Source of the DNA: Prorocentrum cordatum
Lineage: Eukaryota; Sar; Dinophyceae; Prorocentrales; Prorocentraceae
Assembly (NCBI GenBank): GCA_963575745.1
Contig: CAUYUJ010001291.1
Coordinates: forward strand, 76,154 to 98,653
Direction of reading: 5' to 3'
Length of the DNA: 22,500 bases
In this document: positions 7,638 through 16,079 of the stretch, piece by piece
Layout: each line of letters begins with the position of its first letter
Numbering within the stretch: position 1 is the first letter of the stretch
Notes under the pieces: model-generated
The model's input: the letters and a program-made list of their open reading frames with translations, nothing else
Told to the model about the DNA's origin: nothing
Database searches by the model: none
Program-made: the position numbers and the translations under genes

Positions 7638-7815
7638 GGCATACACTTCTGGCGCTCCGCGCGGATCTCCTTCATCGGCGCTGGGCCCCCTCCCCGGCGC
7701 GCGGAGCGCGCCGGGGGCGGCGCCGGAGGCGCCGTCGGGGGTGCCCGGCGCGGATCCGAGAAATCGGCGCCGGCGGGGGTGCCCCCGCGGGGGTGCATGG
7801 CGCGGAGCGCCATGC
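7638..7815. mobile_element. Foldback family A, copy A4
   Basis: Left arm CATACACTTCTGGCGCTCCG then GGATCTCCTTCATCGGCGCTGGGCC, clearly family A. The hub GGCGCGCGGAGCGCGCC is present, but the right arm is rearranged: CGGATCCGAGAAATCGGCGC and ATGGCGCGGAGCGCCAT are present without the ACATAAAC terminus. Confidence 0.55.
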
Positions 7816-7826
7816 CGCCCCGGCTG

Positions 7827-7882
7827 CTCCGCCGAGGCTCTGGGGAGGAAAAACTGTCGACCCAGATCTCCGACGATGCTCT
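7827..7882 (+). repeat. Direct repeat M, copy 2
   Basis: 56 bp partner of 7306-7361. Together they bracket the TCC-rich segment and A4, so a block of about 520 bp lies between direct repeats. Confidence 0.75.
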
Positions 7883-7885
7883 TCA

Positions 7886-8135
7886 CGGCGCCGACATCGC
7901 AGAGCGGATTTCGTTCGAAAAGCAATCGGATGGGCCCGGAGTGTCCTGGAGAGGTTCGGTCCGGATTTCGACGTGAATTTCGTGCGGTTTTTTGGCCAGG
8001 AATGAAGACTACAAAACATCCATGTGAAATTCACTGCGTTTTTCGCTCGCCGTTTCGGGGTTTCGTATGGGCAAAAATCCATGCAAAAATGCGCTGCAGC
8101 ACGTCTGCAAGGTCGGTGCAGTGATATTCTTTTTT
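7886..8135. other. Unassigned stretch
   Basis: No gene or recognised repeat. A weak internal similarity (GTGAATTTCGTGCGGTTTTT near 7973 and GTGAAATTCACTGCGTTTTT near 8025) may be an old duplication. Confidence 0.4.
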
Positions 8136-8333
8136 TCGAAGAAGATCAACGCCATACACATAAACTTCTGGCGCTCCGCGCGGATTTCTTGCATCGGCGC
8201 TGGCCCCCCTGGCGGCGCCGCCCCTGGCGCGCTCCGCGCGCCAGGGAGGGGGGTCCAGCGCAGATCCAAGAGATCCGCGCGGAGCGCCAGCAGTTTATGT
8301 TTGTGACGTTTTTTCTTCTTCTTCTTCTTCTTT
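8136..8333. mobile_element. Foldback family A, copy A5 (complete)
   Basis: The best preserved A copy. Left: TTCGAAGAAGATCAACGCCA then ACACATAAACTTCTGGCGCT. Right, reverse-complemented: GAAGAAGAAAAAACGTCAC then AAACATAAACTGCTGGCGCT. Arms share CCGCGCGGAT-TCTTG-ATC-GCGCTGG. Center: GCGCGCTCCGCGCGCC. It ends in GAA/TTC tracts like A2. Confidence 0.8.
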
Positions 8334-8698
8334 TGTTTAATCCAGGCCTGTTTCCTCCCAGGGCCCGATCTCGGACCCCGGGGCCACCGAAAGCGGATCC
8401 GAGACGGAACACTGCACCCGGGGCAAGCGGTCGGGGTTTCTGGGGCCGGGGACGGACAACAGAAAAGCAGATCAGCGGATGTCCGGGGAGGCTGCCGCCA
8501 CAGCAGCCTCGTGCCACGCCGACGCGGCGGCGGCCCCATCGCGGGCGTTCCGAGGCCGCATGCCGCCAGAGTCCACCACTGGTCAGCGTCGAGCGGGCTG
8601 CGTCGTCGGGAAGCTGCGGGCGTTCCAGGTCGAGCGACCCACGCGGCGTCAGAGGCCAACGCAAGGCTCGCAATCGTCACGAGCCTGCCGAGCCTGCC
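8334..8698. other. Unassigned GC-rich stretch
   Basis: No recognisable gene; open frames on both strands are compositional. No clear inverted repeat seen. Confidence 0.4.
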
Positions 8699-8874
8699 GT
8701 GCAGTCGGACAGAGGTGTAAGGTCGAGGTCGGTTCGGGGAGGGGGTGCTCTGGTGCTCTTCGTGCTTGTTGGGTGTTCTTGTGCCTCCTGGGAGGGAGCC
8801 CTTGGAGGTTCTTCAGTTTGGGCTGGCGGAGGGTCTCGTGTTCTTGAAGGATGTCCTTCTTTCCTGCGTTCAGG
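8699..8874. repeat. Dispersed repeat D, copy D1
   Basis: Starts GTGCAGTCGGACAGAGGTGT and ends GGCGGAGGGTCTCGTG, TTGAAGGATGTCCTTCT. Aligns along its length with D2 at 17423-17609. The 3' terminus differs: here it runs directly into a family B terminus at 8872. Confidence 0.7.
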
Positions 8875-8945
8875 TCGGGCATGTTCCCCTACAGGCAGAT
8901 CTTCGAAGAACAATGACACATAGTCCATAAAACAACCAAGCATTG
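8872..8945. mobile_element. Foldback family B, copy B4 (one end)
   Basis: AGGTCGGGCATGTTCCCCTA then CAGGCAGA is the family B terminus, here in the opposite orientation to B3. The far arm is not visible. Confidence 0.5.
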
Positions 8946-9140
8946 TCAACCCGCACAGTAAGGCTGGACAACCCCAAGGGTGCCCTTGCATCCTTGCCTC
9001 CTCGGTCCATCCTTCGCCACTTTCGCTGGTCGCGCCCCGCTCGAAAAGCTTCGAAATGGGCATCCAAGGCCCTTGCATCCTTATCGCGCATCCTTACCAT
9101 ACGAGTTGACTGTGAGGTCCGAATGCTTTGCTCTTTCACA

Positions 9141-9258
9141 GCTCCGCGCGGATGTCCCGCACCGGCGCTGGACCCCCTCGCCCCCCTCCGCGCGGAGAGC
9201 GCCGCCGGGGGGGGGGGGTCGCCCAGCACCGATCCGAGCGACCTGCCCGGACCTCGGG
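9141..9258. mobile_element. Foldback family A, copy A6
   Basis: Left GCTCCGCGCGGATGTCCCGC then ACCGGCGCTGGACC; right (reverse-complemented) GAGGTCCGGGCAGGTCGCTC then GGATCGGTGCTGGGC. Includes a G13 run near 9211. The purine tract starts a few bases after its right end. Confidence 0.6.
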
Positions 9259-9265
9259 AGGCCTG

Positions 9266-9838
9266 AGGAGGAGGGGGGAGGAGGAGGAGGAGGAGGAGGA
9301 GGAGGAGGAGGAGGAGGAGGAGGAGGAGGAGGAGGAGGAGCGAGGAGGAGGAGGAGGAGGAGGAGGAGGAGGAGGAGGAGGAGGAGGAGGAGGAGGAGGG
9401 AGGAGGGAGGGGAGGAGGAGGAGGAGGTGAGGAGGAGGAGGAGGAGGAGGAGGAGGAGGAGGAGGAGGAGGAGGAGGAAGAAGGTGGGATGAGGAGGGGG
9501 TGAGGGAGGAGTAGGAGGGAGGAGGCAGGAGGGAGGAAGGAGGAGGGAGGAGTACGGTCGGAGGAGGGAAGGAGGAGGAGAAGGGAGGGATGGAGCACGT
9601 AGGAGGGAGGAGGGAGGAGCGACGGGCGGTGGGAGACGGGAGTACGGGAGGGAGGGGGGGGGGGGGAGGAGGGGGAGGGAGGGAGGGAGGGATGGCTGGC
9701 TGGGAGGGAGGGGGGGGGGGGAGGGAGGGAGGGAGGAGGGAGGGAGGGAGGGAGGTGGTGGGGAGGAGGAGTAGCAGGAGGAGGAGGAGGAGGAGGAGGA
9801 GGAGGAGGAGGAGGAGGAGGAGGAGGAGGAGGAGGGAT
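9266..9838 (+). repeat. Long AGG/GGGA purine tract
   Basis: About 573 bp with very few pyrimidines: (AGG)n at 9266-9480 and 9776-9836, with GGGA/GGAGGGA variants and several G-runs of 8-11 between. All frames stay open on both strands, giving Gly/Arg/Glu or Pro/Ser/Leu strings up to 415 codons; these are artefacts. The sequence is suited to triplex or G-quadruplex formation (inference). Confidence 0.9.
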
Positions 9839-9840
9839 GC

Positions 9841-10203
9841 TCGTGCCGTCCTTTCTACCCGCAGAGGCGGGGTGGGAGCTCGTGGCCGAGGCCGAGATGC
9901 CGTGGGAGCCGAGGCGGCTGGAGCGTGTGGTGGACTGGAACACCGCTGGTCCCGTGGGCGCCCAGCACCAGGCCGACGACGTCGTCGTCGTCTTCGTCTT
10001 CTTCGTCGTCGTCGTCGAGGGGGTCGGGGGCCGGGGCGGTGGGGGAAGGGGTGGGGGGTAATTAGGACCAGCCAGGTGCGCTCGCGCCATCTCTGACATC
10101 CCACCCCTCCCATGCATCCCTTCCCACTGCGTTGATACTGGTATCCGCCGACGGGTGTCATGGCGAACCTTGGACCTGGAACCCGTTGCGATTTCTGAAA
10201 CCG
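9841..10203. other. Unassigned stretch before the 83 bp array
   Basis: GC-rich DNA with a GTC/TTC patch at about 9976-10020 and no recognised gene. The last ~40 bases (ATTTCTGAAACCG) may be a decayed repeat unit. Confidence 0.4.
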
Positions 10204-11147
10204 AATGTGCGCTGCGCTAATGCGAGAGTCATGTTTTGAAAACGGCCCGCCTACCATTCGTGAAGCTCTTGCAAACTTTCAAGGCCAATGTGCGCGGCGC
10301 CAAGGCGAGAGCCACATTTTGCAAACAGCCCGCCCTCCATCCGTGAATTTCCTTCAGGCTTTGAAGACGAATGTGCGCGGCGCTAAGCCGCTAAGCTGAG
10401 AGCCGCACTATGAAAACGACCCGCCCTCCATCTCTGAAGCGGTTGCAAACCTTTGAAAACGGCCCACTTTCCACCCATGAAGCTCTTGCAAACTTTTACG
10501 GCCAACGTGCGCGGCGCCAAGGCGAGAGCCACATTTTGCAAACAGCCCGCCCTCCATCCGTGACGAATGTGCGCGGCGCTACGGCGATTGGCACATTTTG
10601 AAAACGACCCGCCCTCCATCCTTGAAGCTGCTGACACCTTGGAAACGGACATGCGCAGCGCTTAGGCGAGAGTCATTTATTGAAAACGGCCCGCCTACCA
10701 TCTTTGATGCTCTTGCGAACTTCTAAGACCAATGTGCGCGGCGACAAGGCGGGATCCACATTTTGCAAACGACCCGCCCTCCATCCGTGAAGCTTCCTCA
10801 TATTTTGAAGTCGAATGTTCGTGGCGCTCAGGCGATTGCCATATTTTTTGAACGTGACCCGCCCTCCATTCTTAAGATTGTTGCACGCCTTGAAATCGTA
10901 TGTGCGCGGCGCTAAGGCGAGAGTCGCATTTTGAAAGCGGCGCGCCCTCTATCCCTGGCACAGTTGCAACCATTAAAGACGATTGTGCCCGGCGTTGGAG
11001 CGAGAGCCACATTTTGCAAACGGCCCGCCCTCCATCTTCGAAGCGGCTGCAATCTTTTCAGACAAATGTGCGCGACTCGAAGGCGAGAGCCACATTTTGA
11101 ACAGAAACCGCTCTAAATTGGTGAAGCTGTTGCAAGTTCTGCAGGCT
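10204..11147 (+). repeat. 83 bp tandem repeat with trimeric higher-order pattern
   Basis: Eleven units start at 10204, 10287, 10370, 10504, 10566, 10649, 10731, 10814, 10899, 10982 and 11065; most spacings are 82-85 bp. The core is AATGTGCGCGGCGCTAAGGC, GAGAGCCACATTTTG, CCCGCCCTCCATC and TTGCAAACTTTGAAGACG. Units with TTTTGCAAAC (10287, 10504, 10731, 10982) recur about every third unit; units with GAGAGTC (10204, 10649, 10899) precede them. The third unit carries 51 extra bases resembling the end of a first-type unit, and the unit at 10504 lacks ~21 bases. No coding function; CRISPR is excluded by unit size and lack of unique spacers. Confidence 0.85.
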
Positions 11148-11204
11148 GTGCCAGGGTGCTCCGCATAGACAGCACATCATCCATTGCACCACGTATAATG
11201 CAGC

Positions 11205-11318
11205 ATGCATGCATTTTTGTGTATGTATGTATGTACATGTATGTATGTATGTATGTATGTATGTACGTACGTACGTATGTATATATGTATGTATGTATGT
11301 ATGTATGTTTGTATGTAC

Positions 11319-11349
<31 letters not shown>

Positions 11350-11875
11350 TGCATGTACGTATGTATGTATGTATGTATGTATGTATGTATGTATGCATGC
11401 ATGCATGCATGTATGTATGTATGTATGTATGTATGTATGTATGTATGTACTGTTATGTATGTATTTATGCATGTATGTATGTACGTATGCATGTATGTAT
11501 GTAGGTTTACATATATATATGTATGTATTTATGTATGCATGCATGTATGTATGTATATGTGTATGTATATGTATGCATGTATGTATGTATGTATGTATGT
11601 ATGTATGTATGTATGTATGTATGTATGTATGTATGTATGTATACATGCATGTATGTATGTATGTATGTATGCATGCATGCATGCATGTATGTATGTATGT
11701 ATGTATGTATGTATGTATGTATGCGTGTATGTATGTATGCATGCAATGTCTCTCTCTATAAATATATGTTTGAATGTATGCATGCATGTATGTATGTATG
11801 TATGTCTGTATGCATGCATGCATGCATGTATGTATGTATTTATGTATGTATGTATGTATGTATGTATGGGTATAA
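11205..11875 (+). repeat. (TATG)n microsatellite with ATGC interruptions
   Basis: About 670 bp of TATG units with interspersed CATG, TACG and ATAT variants. All six frames remain open, yielding Met/Tyr/Val/Cys or His/Ile/Thr/Tyr strings, which are not proteins. Confidence 0.95.
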
Positions 11876-12000
11876 TGTAATATATATATATATAGTAATG
11901 TAAGGTATTGTGATGTAATGTAATGTCATGCCATTCATGTCATGTAATGTATTGTAGTGTAATGTAATGCATGTATGTATGCATGTCTATGTATATTGCA
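11876..12000 (+). repeat. TA run and TAATG repeats
   Basis: (TA)n at 11879-11894, then decayed TGTAATG units to about 11990; a continuation of the preceding array in degenerate form. Confidence 0.6.
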
Positions 12001-12011
12001 CCACATAGATT

Positions 12012-12039
12012 GCCCAACTTGGACTGCATCACGTGTATT
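12012..12039 (+). repeat. 28 bp direct repeat, copy 1
   Basis: GCCCAACTTGGACTGCATCA followed by CGTGTATT, identical to 12825-12852. The two copies bracket the CA/TG arrays and the CTTGGGGGCC minisatellite. It contains CACGTG. Confidence 0.85.
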
Positions 12040-12114
12040 GTAGTGGCCTTCGGCCAGTGCCGCCGATCCAGGTCGCTCGGTGTTATTCTCCAGACGCAGA
12101 CATTGTGGGCGCAC

Positions 12115-12395
12115 ACTGAAACGCACACACACAGTCACACCACCTAATCCGCGCCGCAGACATGCACACACACCACCACCCACACACACACACATACCAG
12201 TTAGGAAACGCACGCGCGCGCACGCCGAGCGGATACACATATGCGGACACCTCACGCACGCAGACGACCAAATGCACATACGGCAGACACACATACAGAG
12301 ACACACTAGGCGCACGCCAGACACTAGCACGCACAGACATTCGCAGACACGCACCACACACAGACACTCGCACAGCAGCACACACCTTAACTCGC
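12115..12395 (+). repeat. Degenerate (CA)n / ACACGCAC-rich block
   Basis: Purely repetitive ACAC with GCAG, CGCG and CATA variants. Open frames give Thr/His strings and are not genes. Confidence 0.85.
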
Positions 12396-12417
12396 TTGGG
12401 CGTCGCGTGTGATGGGG

Positions 12418-12423
12418 TTGGTG

Positions 12424-12454
<31 letters not shown>

Positions 12455-12468
12455 TGTGCGAAGCGTAA
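12418..12468 (+). repeat. (TG)n microsatellite
   Basis: GGTGTGTGTG run complementary to the CA block 25 bases upstream; the two could pair as a large hairpin. Confidence 0.9.
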
Positions 12469-12589
12469 GTCTGTTCCGACAGGCCACACTGGCGTCGCGG
12501 GGTCGCGCGCCGAAAGTCCGGGACGAGGTGCGAGCGGTGGAGGCGAGCCTATCGGCGCAAGGACGCCCTCTTGGGGCGTTTTTTGAGCC

Positions 12590-12830
12590 ATCTTAGGAGC
12601 CTGTCAGGGCGTCGTGGGGGCTTCTTGGGGGCTTTTGGGGGCCCTCTTGGGGGCTCTAGGGGCCTCCTGGGGGCCTCGTGGGCTGGAAGGCTAATTTTTT
12701 TCTGCTTTTCGTCCCTCTTTTGGGTCCTCTTGGGGCCGTCTTGGGGGCCTCTTGGGCCGTCTTGGGCGCTTGGGCCGCCTTGGGGCCCTCTTGGGCCGTC
12801 TTGGGACTGTCTGGGGGCCTCCTGGCCCAA
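12590..12830 (+). repeat. CTTGGGGGCC minisatellite
   Basis: Units of ~10-12 bp (CTTCTTGGGGGC, TTTTGGGGGCCC, CTCTTGGGCCGT) on both sides of a short T-rich spacer (12692-12725). Same motif as 45-100. Confidence 0.75.
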
Positions 12831-12852
12831 CTTGGACTGCATCACGTGTATT
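12825..12852 (+). repeat. 28 bp direct repeat, copy 2
   Basis: Identical to 12012-12039, 813 bp apart. Confidence 0.85.
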
Positions 12853-13139
12853 TTGTACAACACCTTTTTTTCTTAGTCGGAATTTTGATCGAACCCCACG
12901 GTTTTGATATACCTCCCTGCGATAGTACGATTTACATGTGACCTTGCCCCATCGTTGTGAACTCGTACCATCCCAGCCCAGCCGGTATCGCCCCCCTCCC
13001 CCCTCATTCATTGCACATGCCACTATGCGCGCGCACTCCTTCATCACAAATCATTAATTTTAGCATTTTTTTTGGCAACGGATGGCGCGCGCGCGTCGCG
13101 GCCCACCGAGGGCCACTTCCAGGAGCTGATGGGGGCAGA
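12853..13139. other. Unassigned stretch
   Basis: Moderate-GC DNA with two T-runs (about 12864-12874 and 13065-13075). No gene, no repeat family recognised. Confidence 0.4.
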
Positions 13140-13185
13140 GGAGGAGGAGGACGAAGAGGGTGAGGGTGAGGAGGAGGAGGAGGAT
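13140..13185 (+). repeat. Short GAG/GAT-rich microsatellite
   Basis: GAGGAGGAGGACGAAGAGGG and related triplets, about 45 bp. Confidence 0.6.
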
Positions 13186-13249
13186 GAAAGACATCAAAAC
13201 AGCTCAACCTCCGACGACGTACTTGGCTTGGGCAAGCAGGGCTCATTTC

Positions 13250-13452
13250 GACTCCGCCGAATCGATTCGATTCGATGTCGATGGCTTCCGATTCCGATTC
13301 GACTCGACTTGGCATTCCGCTTTTGGGTTCCGATGCCTTGTTGGCGGCATACTAGCCTGCCGATCTCCGCCGATTCGACTTTTCCCGACTCGGCTGCCGA
13401 TTTCCGCCGATCCGATTCATTTCGATCGCCGATCCCATTGATCGATTCGATT
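13250..13452 (+). repeat. CGATTC hexamer-rich block
   Basis: Repeated CGATTC/CCGATT/GCCGATC units over ~200 bp (CGATTCGATTCGATGTCGAT, TTCCGATTCCGATTCGACTC, GATCGATTCGATTC). Directly abuts the 3' end of the retrotransposon fragment. A degenerate simple array, not coding. Confidence 0.7.
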
Positions 13453-13455
13453 CTG

Positions 13456-13862
13456 GGCTCTCCTGGGCAAGTCACTATCAGGGTAAACAAAGATCCCACG
13501 CGTGAAAATCTCTAGGTCAGGATCTTCGAGCGCCGCCTGGATATGCTCAGACGTGGCACCCGATTCATTTCTAGCTATCTGGACATCTCTGCGTGTGCAT
13601 GTGTAAAGCCTGTGGTGGAGTGTGTCGACCTGCCCGCACTCGCACAAACCGTCCGTCGCGTAACCCGAACGACGACCCCGATCATTGGTCCACACTCCAT
13701 TGCAGCCACAGCATTTCACTAAAAACTTGGCGTGTCTACCCGGTCCCTTGGCTCTTGGCCCCAACCTATCCCGCACGAGATCCAAGGTGGCCTTGTGCCC
13801 AGGAGGATAGCCTAACTTCGCCGCGAACGCCATCTCATGCTGGCGTTGGATACTGATGGGAG
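13456..13862 (-). pseudogene. Non-LTR retrotransposon C-terminal fragment (CCHC)
   Basis: The minus-strand frame reads AFAAKLGYPPG, then CCGCNGVWT, then GLCECGQVDTLHHRLYTC and a hydrophilic tail with EIFTRGIFVYP. The CECG-7-H-4-C arrangement resembles the CCHC motif that follows the reverse transcriptase in many LINE-type elements; conserved W, DT and HR fit that family as I know it. The RT core is not present. The frame enters a (TCC)n/Pro run from the AGG array at 13858-13955, so the upstream part is cut off there; downstream it runs into CGATTC repeats. It acts, if ever, in retrotransposition; here it is a fragment. Confidence 0.55.
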
Positions 13863-13955
13863 GAGGAGGAGGAGGAGGAGGAGGAGGAGGAGGAGGAGGA
13901 GGAGGAGGAGGAGGAGGAGGAGGAGGAGGAGGAGGAGGAGGAGGAGGAGGAGGAG
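13858..13955 (+). repeat. (AGG)n microsatellite
   Basis: About 98 bp of uninterrupted GGA triplets joined to the retrotransposon fragment. Confidence 0.95.
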
Positions 13956-14271
13956 AGGGTGGTGGATGAACTGCGATGTGATTGATGGGTTGAGCGTGCC
14001 GTGCAGAACTTCGTCGCGCGCCGCCTGAGTCAAGAGATGGCCTCATGCGCAGCACAGGATGCGGTGCAGGCTGCTGAAGTAGAGCGATGGGCAGGGTGCG
14101 AGCACGTCCACGGAAGCGCGCCGCTCACGCCCGCGAGAGGAGGGTGGGGGAGCCACCGCCCTCCTCCGCCCTCCCTGGGAGCAGAGAGCACAGCTCGGGC
14201 CTGCTCCTCCTATCCTGGTCGAGCGAAGGCCGGCAGCAGGGGCGCGAACGGCTCCCGCGAGTCCGAGGTGG
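13956..14271. other. Unassigned stretch
   Basis: No gene recognised. Frames on both strands are open from composition only. Confidence 0.4.
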
Positions 14272-14424
14272 AAAAGGTACCCATACTGCTACCCCTCCCT
14301 GGCTTTCCTTTTTTTTGGGGCCTCCTGGGAGGCCCTCGTCGCCGGCGCTGGATTCGCCTTGAAATCCTGGTCAGAACGCACCCCGGCAGAGATCCGGGGA
14401 GCAGCGGTATGGGTACCTTTTTTG
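14272..14424. mobile_element. Foldback family C, copy C1 (complete)
   Basis: Left arm AAAAGGTACCCATACTGCTA then CCCCTCCC; right arm GGGGAGCAGCGGTATGGGTA then CCTTTTTT. Interior: GGCCTCCTGGGAGGCCC, GGATTCGCCTTGAAATCCTG and TCAGAACGCACC. The inner sequence is shared with C2 and C3. Confidence 0.75.
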
Positions 14425-14815
14425 TTTCCCCACCCGCGATGCGCCACACGGGCTGGTCCGAGGTCCTCAGTGTTCGAGGCCGGAGTCTCAGAGGTGCCGT
14501 GCAAGGGTGCTCTTCTCGAGCGTTCCGAGCTCAGCCTGGGCAAGGTCGCTAAAGTGGTCGCGCGCGGGGCGGGCCACAGCAGCTGCGCGATTAGCACAGC
14601 TGATCTGTACTTTCTCCCCGCGGAGGCCACTATAAGTCTCCAGAGGTCCCTGGAGGCCTCTGGAGGCAAACATCGCAAGACACCAACAAGAGAGAGAGAG
14701 AGAGAGAGAGAGAGTATATCTTCCTTCTGACGGACATCGGGAGCCGTAGGCAGGGACCTCGCCTTTCGAGCATCGTTTTACTGCATCCATGCCACATCGC
14801 AGAGGTCTTCTAGAG
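14425..14815. other. Unassigned stretch with a (GA)n tract
   Basis: Holds a short hairpin CTCCAGAGG...CCTCTGGAG at 14638-14665 and (AG)n at 14691-14713. No gene supported. Confidence 0.5.
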
Positions 14816-15043
14816 CTACTGGTTCTTCATTCCATAACCTTGTAAGCGCCTGACCTCATCCCTGGCGGCGGTGTATCCATATTGTTTTACCCTGTCGTAA
14901 AGCGCGCCGACGCCAGAGCAGGGCTGCCCAGGGTACGGCCTTTGACATGTATGATCGGTGTGCGCGATCGTGCTTAGGGCCCAGCGCGGACGTGCTGAGG
15001 CACAATGCCCAGTGGTGATTCGGTCATTCATGCCCCGCCCCAC
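14816..15043 (-). CDS. Unrecognised 75-codon open frame, possible gene fragment
   Basis: The minus-strand frame has a balanced composition unlike its Arg/Pro-rich neighbours, e.g. GVGALYDRVKQYGYTAARDE followed by VRRLQGYGM. I do not recognise a family. No upstream or downstream partner exon was found. It may be a chance open frame in moderate-GC DNA or a relic of a host or element gene. Confidence 0.15.
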   Translation of the reverse strand: MGRGMNDRITTGHCASARPRWALSTIAHTDHTCQRPYPGQPCSGVGALYDRVKQYGYTAARDEVRRLQGYGMKNQ

Positions 15044-15088
15044 CGCTTCAGTGCGCTGCGATGGCCTCTCCCGATACCCACCCTACGT

Positions 15089-15123
15089 TTTTTTTTTTTT
15101 TTTTTCTCTCCCTCTCTCTTCAG
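15089..15123 (+). repeat. Poly-T followed by pyrimidine tract
   Basis: T17 then CTCTCCCTCTCTCTTCAG. It resembles a 3' splice site in form, but no exon follows that I can support. Confidence 0.5.
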
Positions 15124-15136
15124 AGGAGGGGGAGGT

Positions 15137-15302
15137 CGGGCAGGCCTAGGACAGGGATAAACTCGTTCCAGAGATTTCTGGAATGCTCTCGGAGCGTTCC
15201 GGAACGCTCTGCGAAGGCTGCGGTGCCCGATGCATCCTCCAGCACCGCCAGATCCTACATATTCCCGATTTGTTCCTCTCTGATCTTGTCCCTGTCCTGG
15301 CT
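15137..15302 (+). repeat. Dispersed repeat L, copy 2
   Basis: GTTCCAGAG, GAGCGTTCC, GCGAAGGCTGCGGTGCCC, GCATCCTCCAGCACCGCCAG and GTCCTGGC align with 6306-6440 in the same order. Confidence 0.55.
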
Positions 15303-15457
15303 TCGTCGTGGGAGCCCTCCCCCCCTCCCCCCCTCCCCTTCGTCCGCCGAGAGAGGCCGACCAGGGCGCCGGCGGAGCATCCCGCGGCGTTGGCGACTGG
15401 GGCACAGAAATCTTTAAGAAGGAGATCGGGGGGTGCGATCTATCCGCGGACGATTTG

Positions 15458-15652
15458 TTCGGTATCGTTTAACCGATCCCTGTCCCCATCCCCATCCCCT
15501 TCGAGACCCCCACCAAGTTGCCGCCCCAGTTTGGGATACACCCCTCGAAACCCGAATGGAACGACCTAGATCCCCATCTAAGGGGGCAACTCGGCCAGTG
15601 GGGCCCAGGCCACGCCGCTGGGGATAGGGATCGGTTAGACGATACTCATTTG
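15458..15652. mobile_element. Foldback family F, copy F2 (uninterrupted)
   Basis: Left arm 15461-15528: GGTATCGTTTAACCGATCCC, then TCCCCATC and later AAGTTGCCGCC. Right arm 15579-15648, reverse-complemented: GTATCGTCTAACCGATCCC, then TATCCCCAGC and later GAGTTGCCCCC. It provides the uninterrupted version of the F1 right arm. Confidence 0.7.
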
Positions 15653-15710
15653 TATGCATCGTACCGCGGTGGCCTCTCCCGAGGCGTCGTCGATCATCGA
15701 CACAGGAATG

Positions 15711-15763
15711 GTACGGTGCATACCGTTTCGGTCCTCTGGGCCGGAACACCGTGCACGGTGCCG
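15711..15763. repeat. Imperfect hairpin
   Basis: GGTACGGTGCATACCG pairs imperfectly with CCGTGCACGGTGCC about CTCTGGGCC. Reminiscent of the CGGTGCATA element in family G. Confidence 0.35.
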
Positions 15764-15834
15764 CGTTGGGTCGGGGCTTGAAGGGAGTCCAGGCATGGTT
15801 CGGTGCAAGGGCGCTGTTCTCGTAGCCTAGGCCT

Positions 15835-16038
15835 CCCAGAAGGGGTCCGAGCAGAGGGGGTCGGAGGGTCACGCCACATCGCCGATGCATCGGCGATGCG
15901 GCTCGATGTGGAGCCCGATTTCCTCCACGCCGACGGCGCCGATGTATCCTCGACGTTGCCTGTGCATCGCCAATGCATCGGCGATGCCTCAGCGATGCAT
16001 CGCGATCCTCCGACCCCGTCTGCTCCGACCCCATCTGG
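15835..16038. mobile_element. Foldback family E
   Basis: Arms of about 63 bp: left CCCAGAAGGGGTCCGAGCAG then AGGGGGTCGGAGG; right (reverse-complemented) CCCAGATGGGGTCGGAGCAG then ACGGGGTCGGAGG. The inner part is full of GCATCGGCGATG palindromes. Opposite-strand translations both give GV-A-GVGGSR, exposing the symmetry. Confidence 0.75.
15877..15898. repeat. Perfect 22 bp palindrome
   Basis: CATCGCCGATG followed by its exact reverse complement CATCGGCGATG. Variants recur at 15982-16013 and about 16595-16610 (GATGCATCGCCGAT). Confidence 0.85.
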
Positions 16039-16079
16039 GATATCTCTATTCGGGGAAGGCCAGGTTTGAATTTCGAGGT

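Noticed and set aside
8870-10257. Open frames of 370-415 codons on the minus strand over the purine tract
   Set aside because: Composed almost wholly of Pro, Ser and Leu runs from the microsatellite; both overlapping frames are open, as expected without selection.
10204-11147. CRISPR-like repeat-spacer pattern
   Set aside because: The 83 bp units are tandem and degenerate throughout with no unique spacers, and the context is eukaryotic.
11113-11903. Multiple Cys/Met/Tyr/Val or His/Ile/Thr open frames
   Set aside because: Products of the TATG microsatellite in every frame.
15089-15125. 3' splice site with strong polypyrimidine tract
   Set aside because: No supported exon follows; the region downstream is dispersed repeat L.
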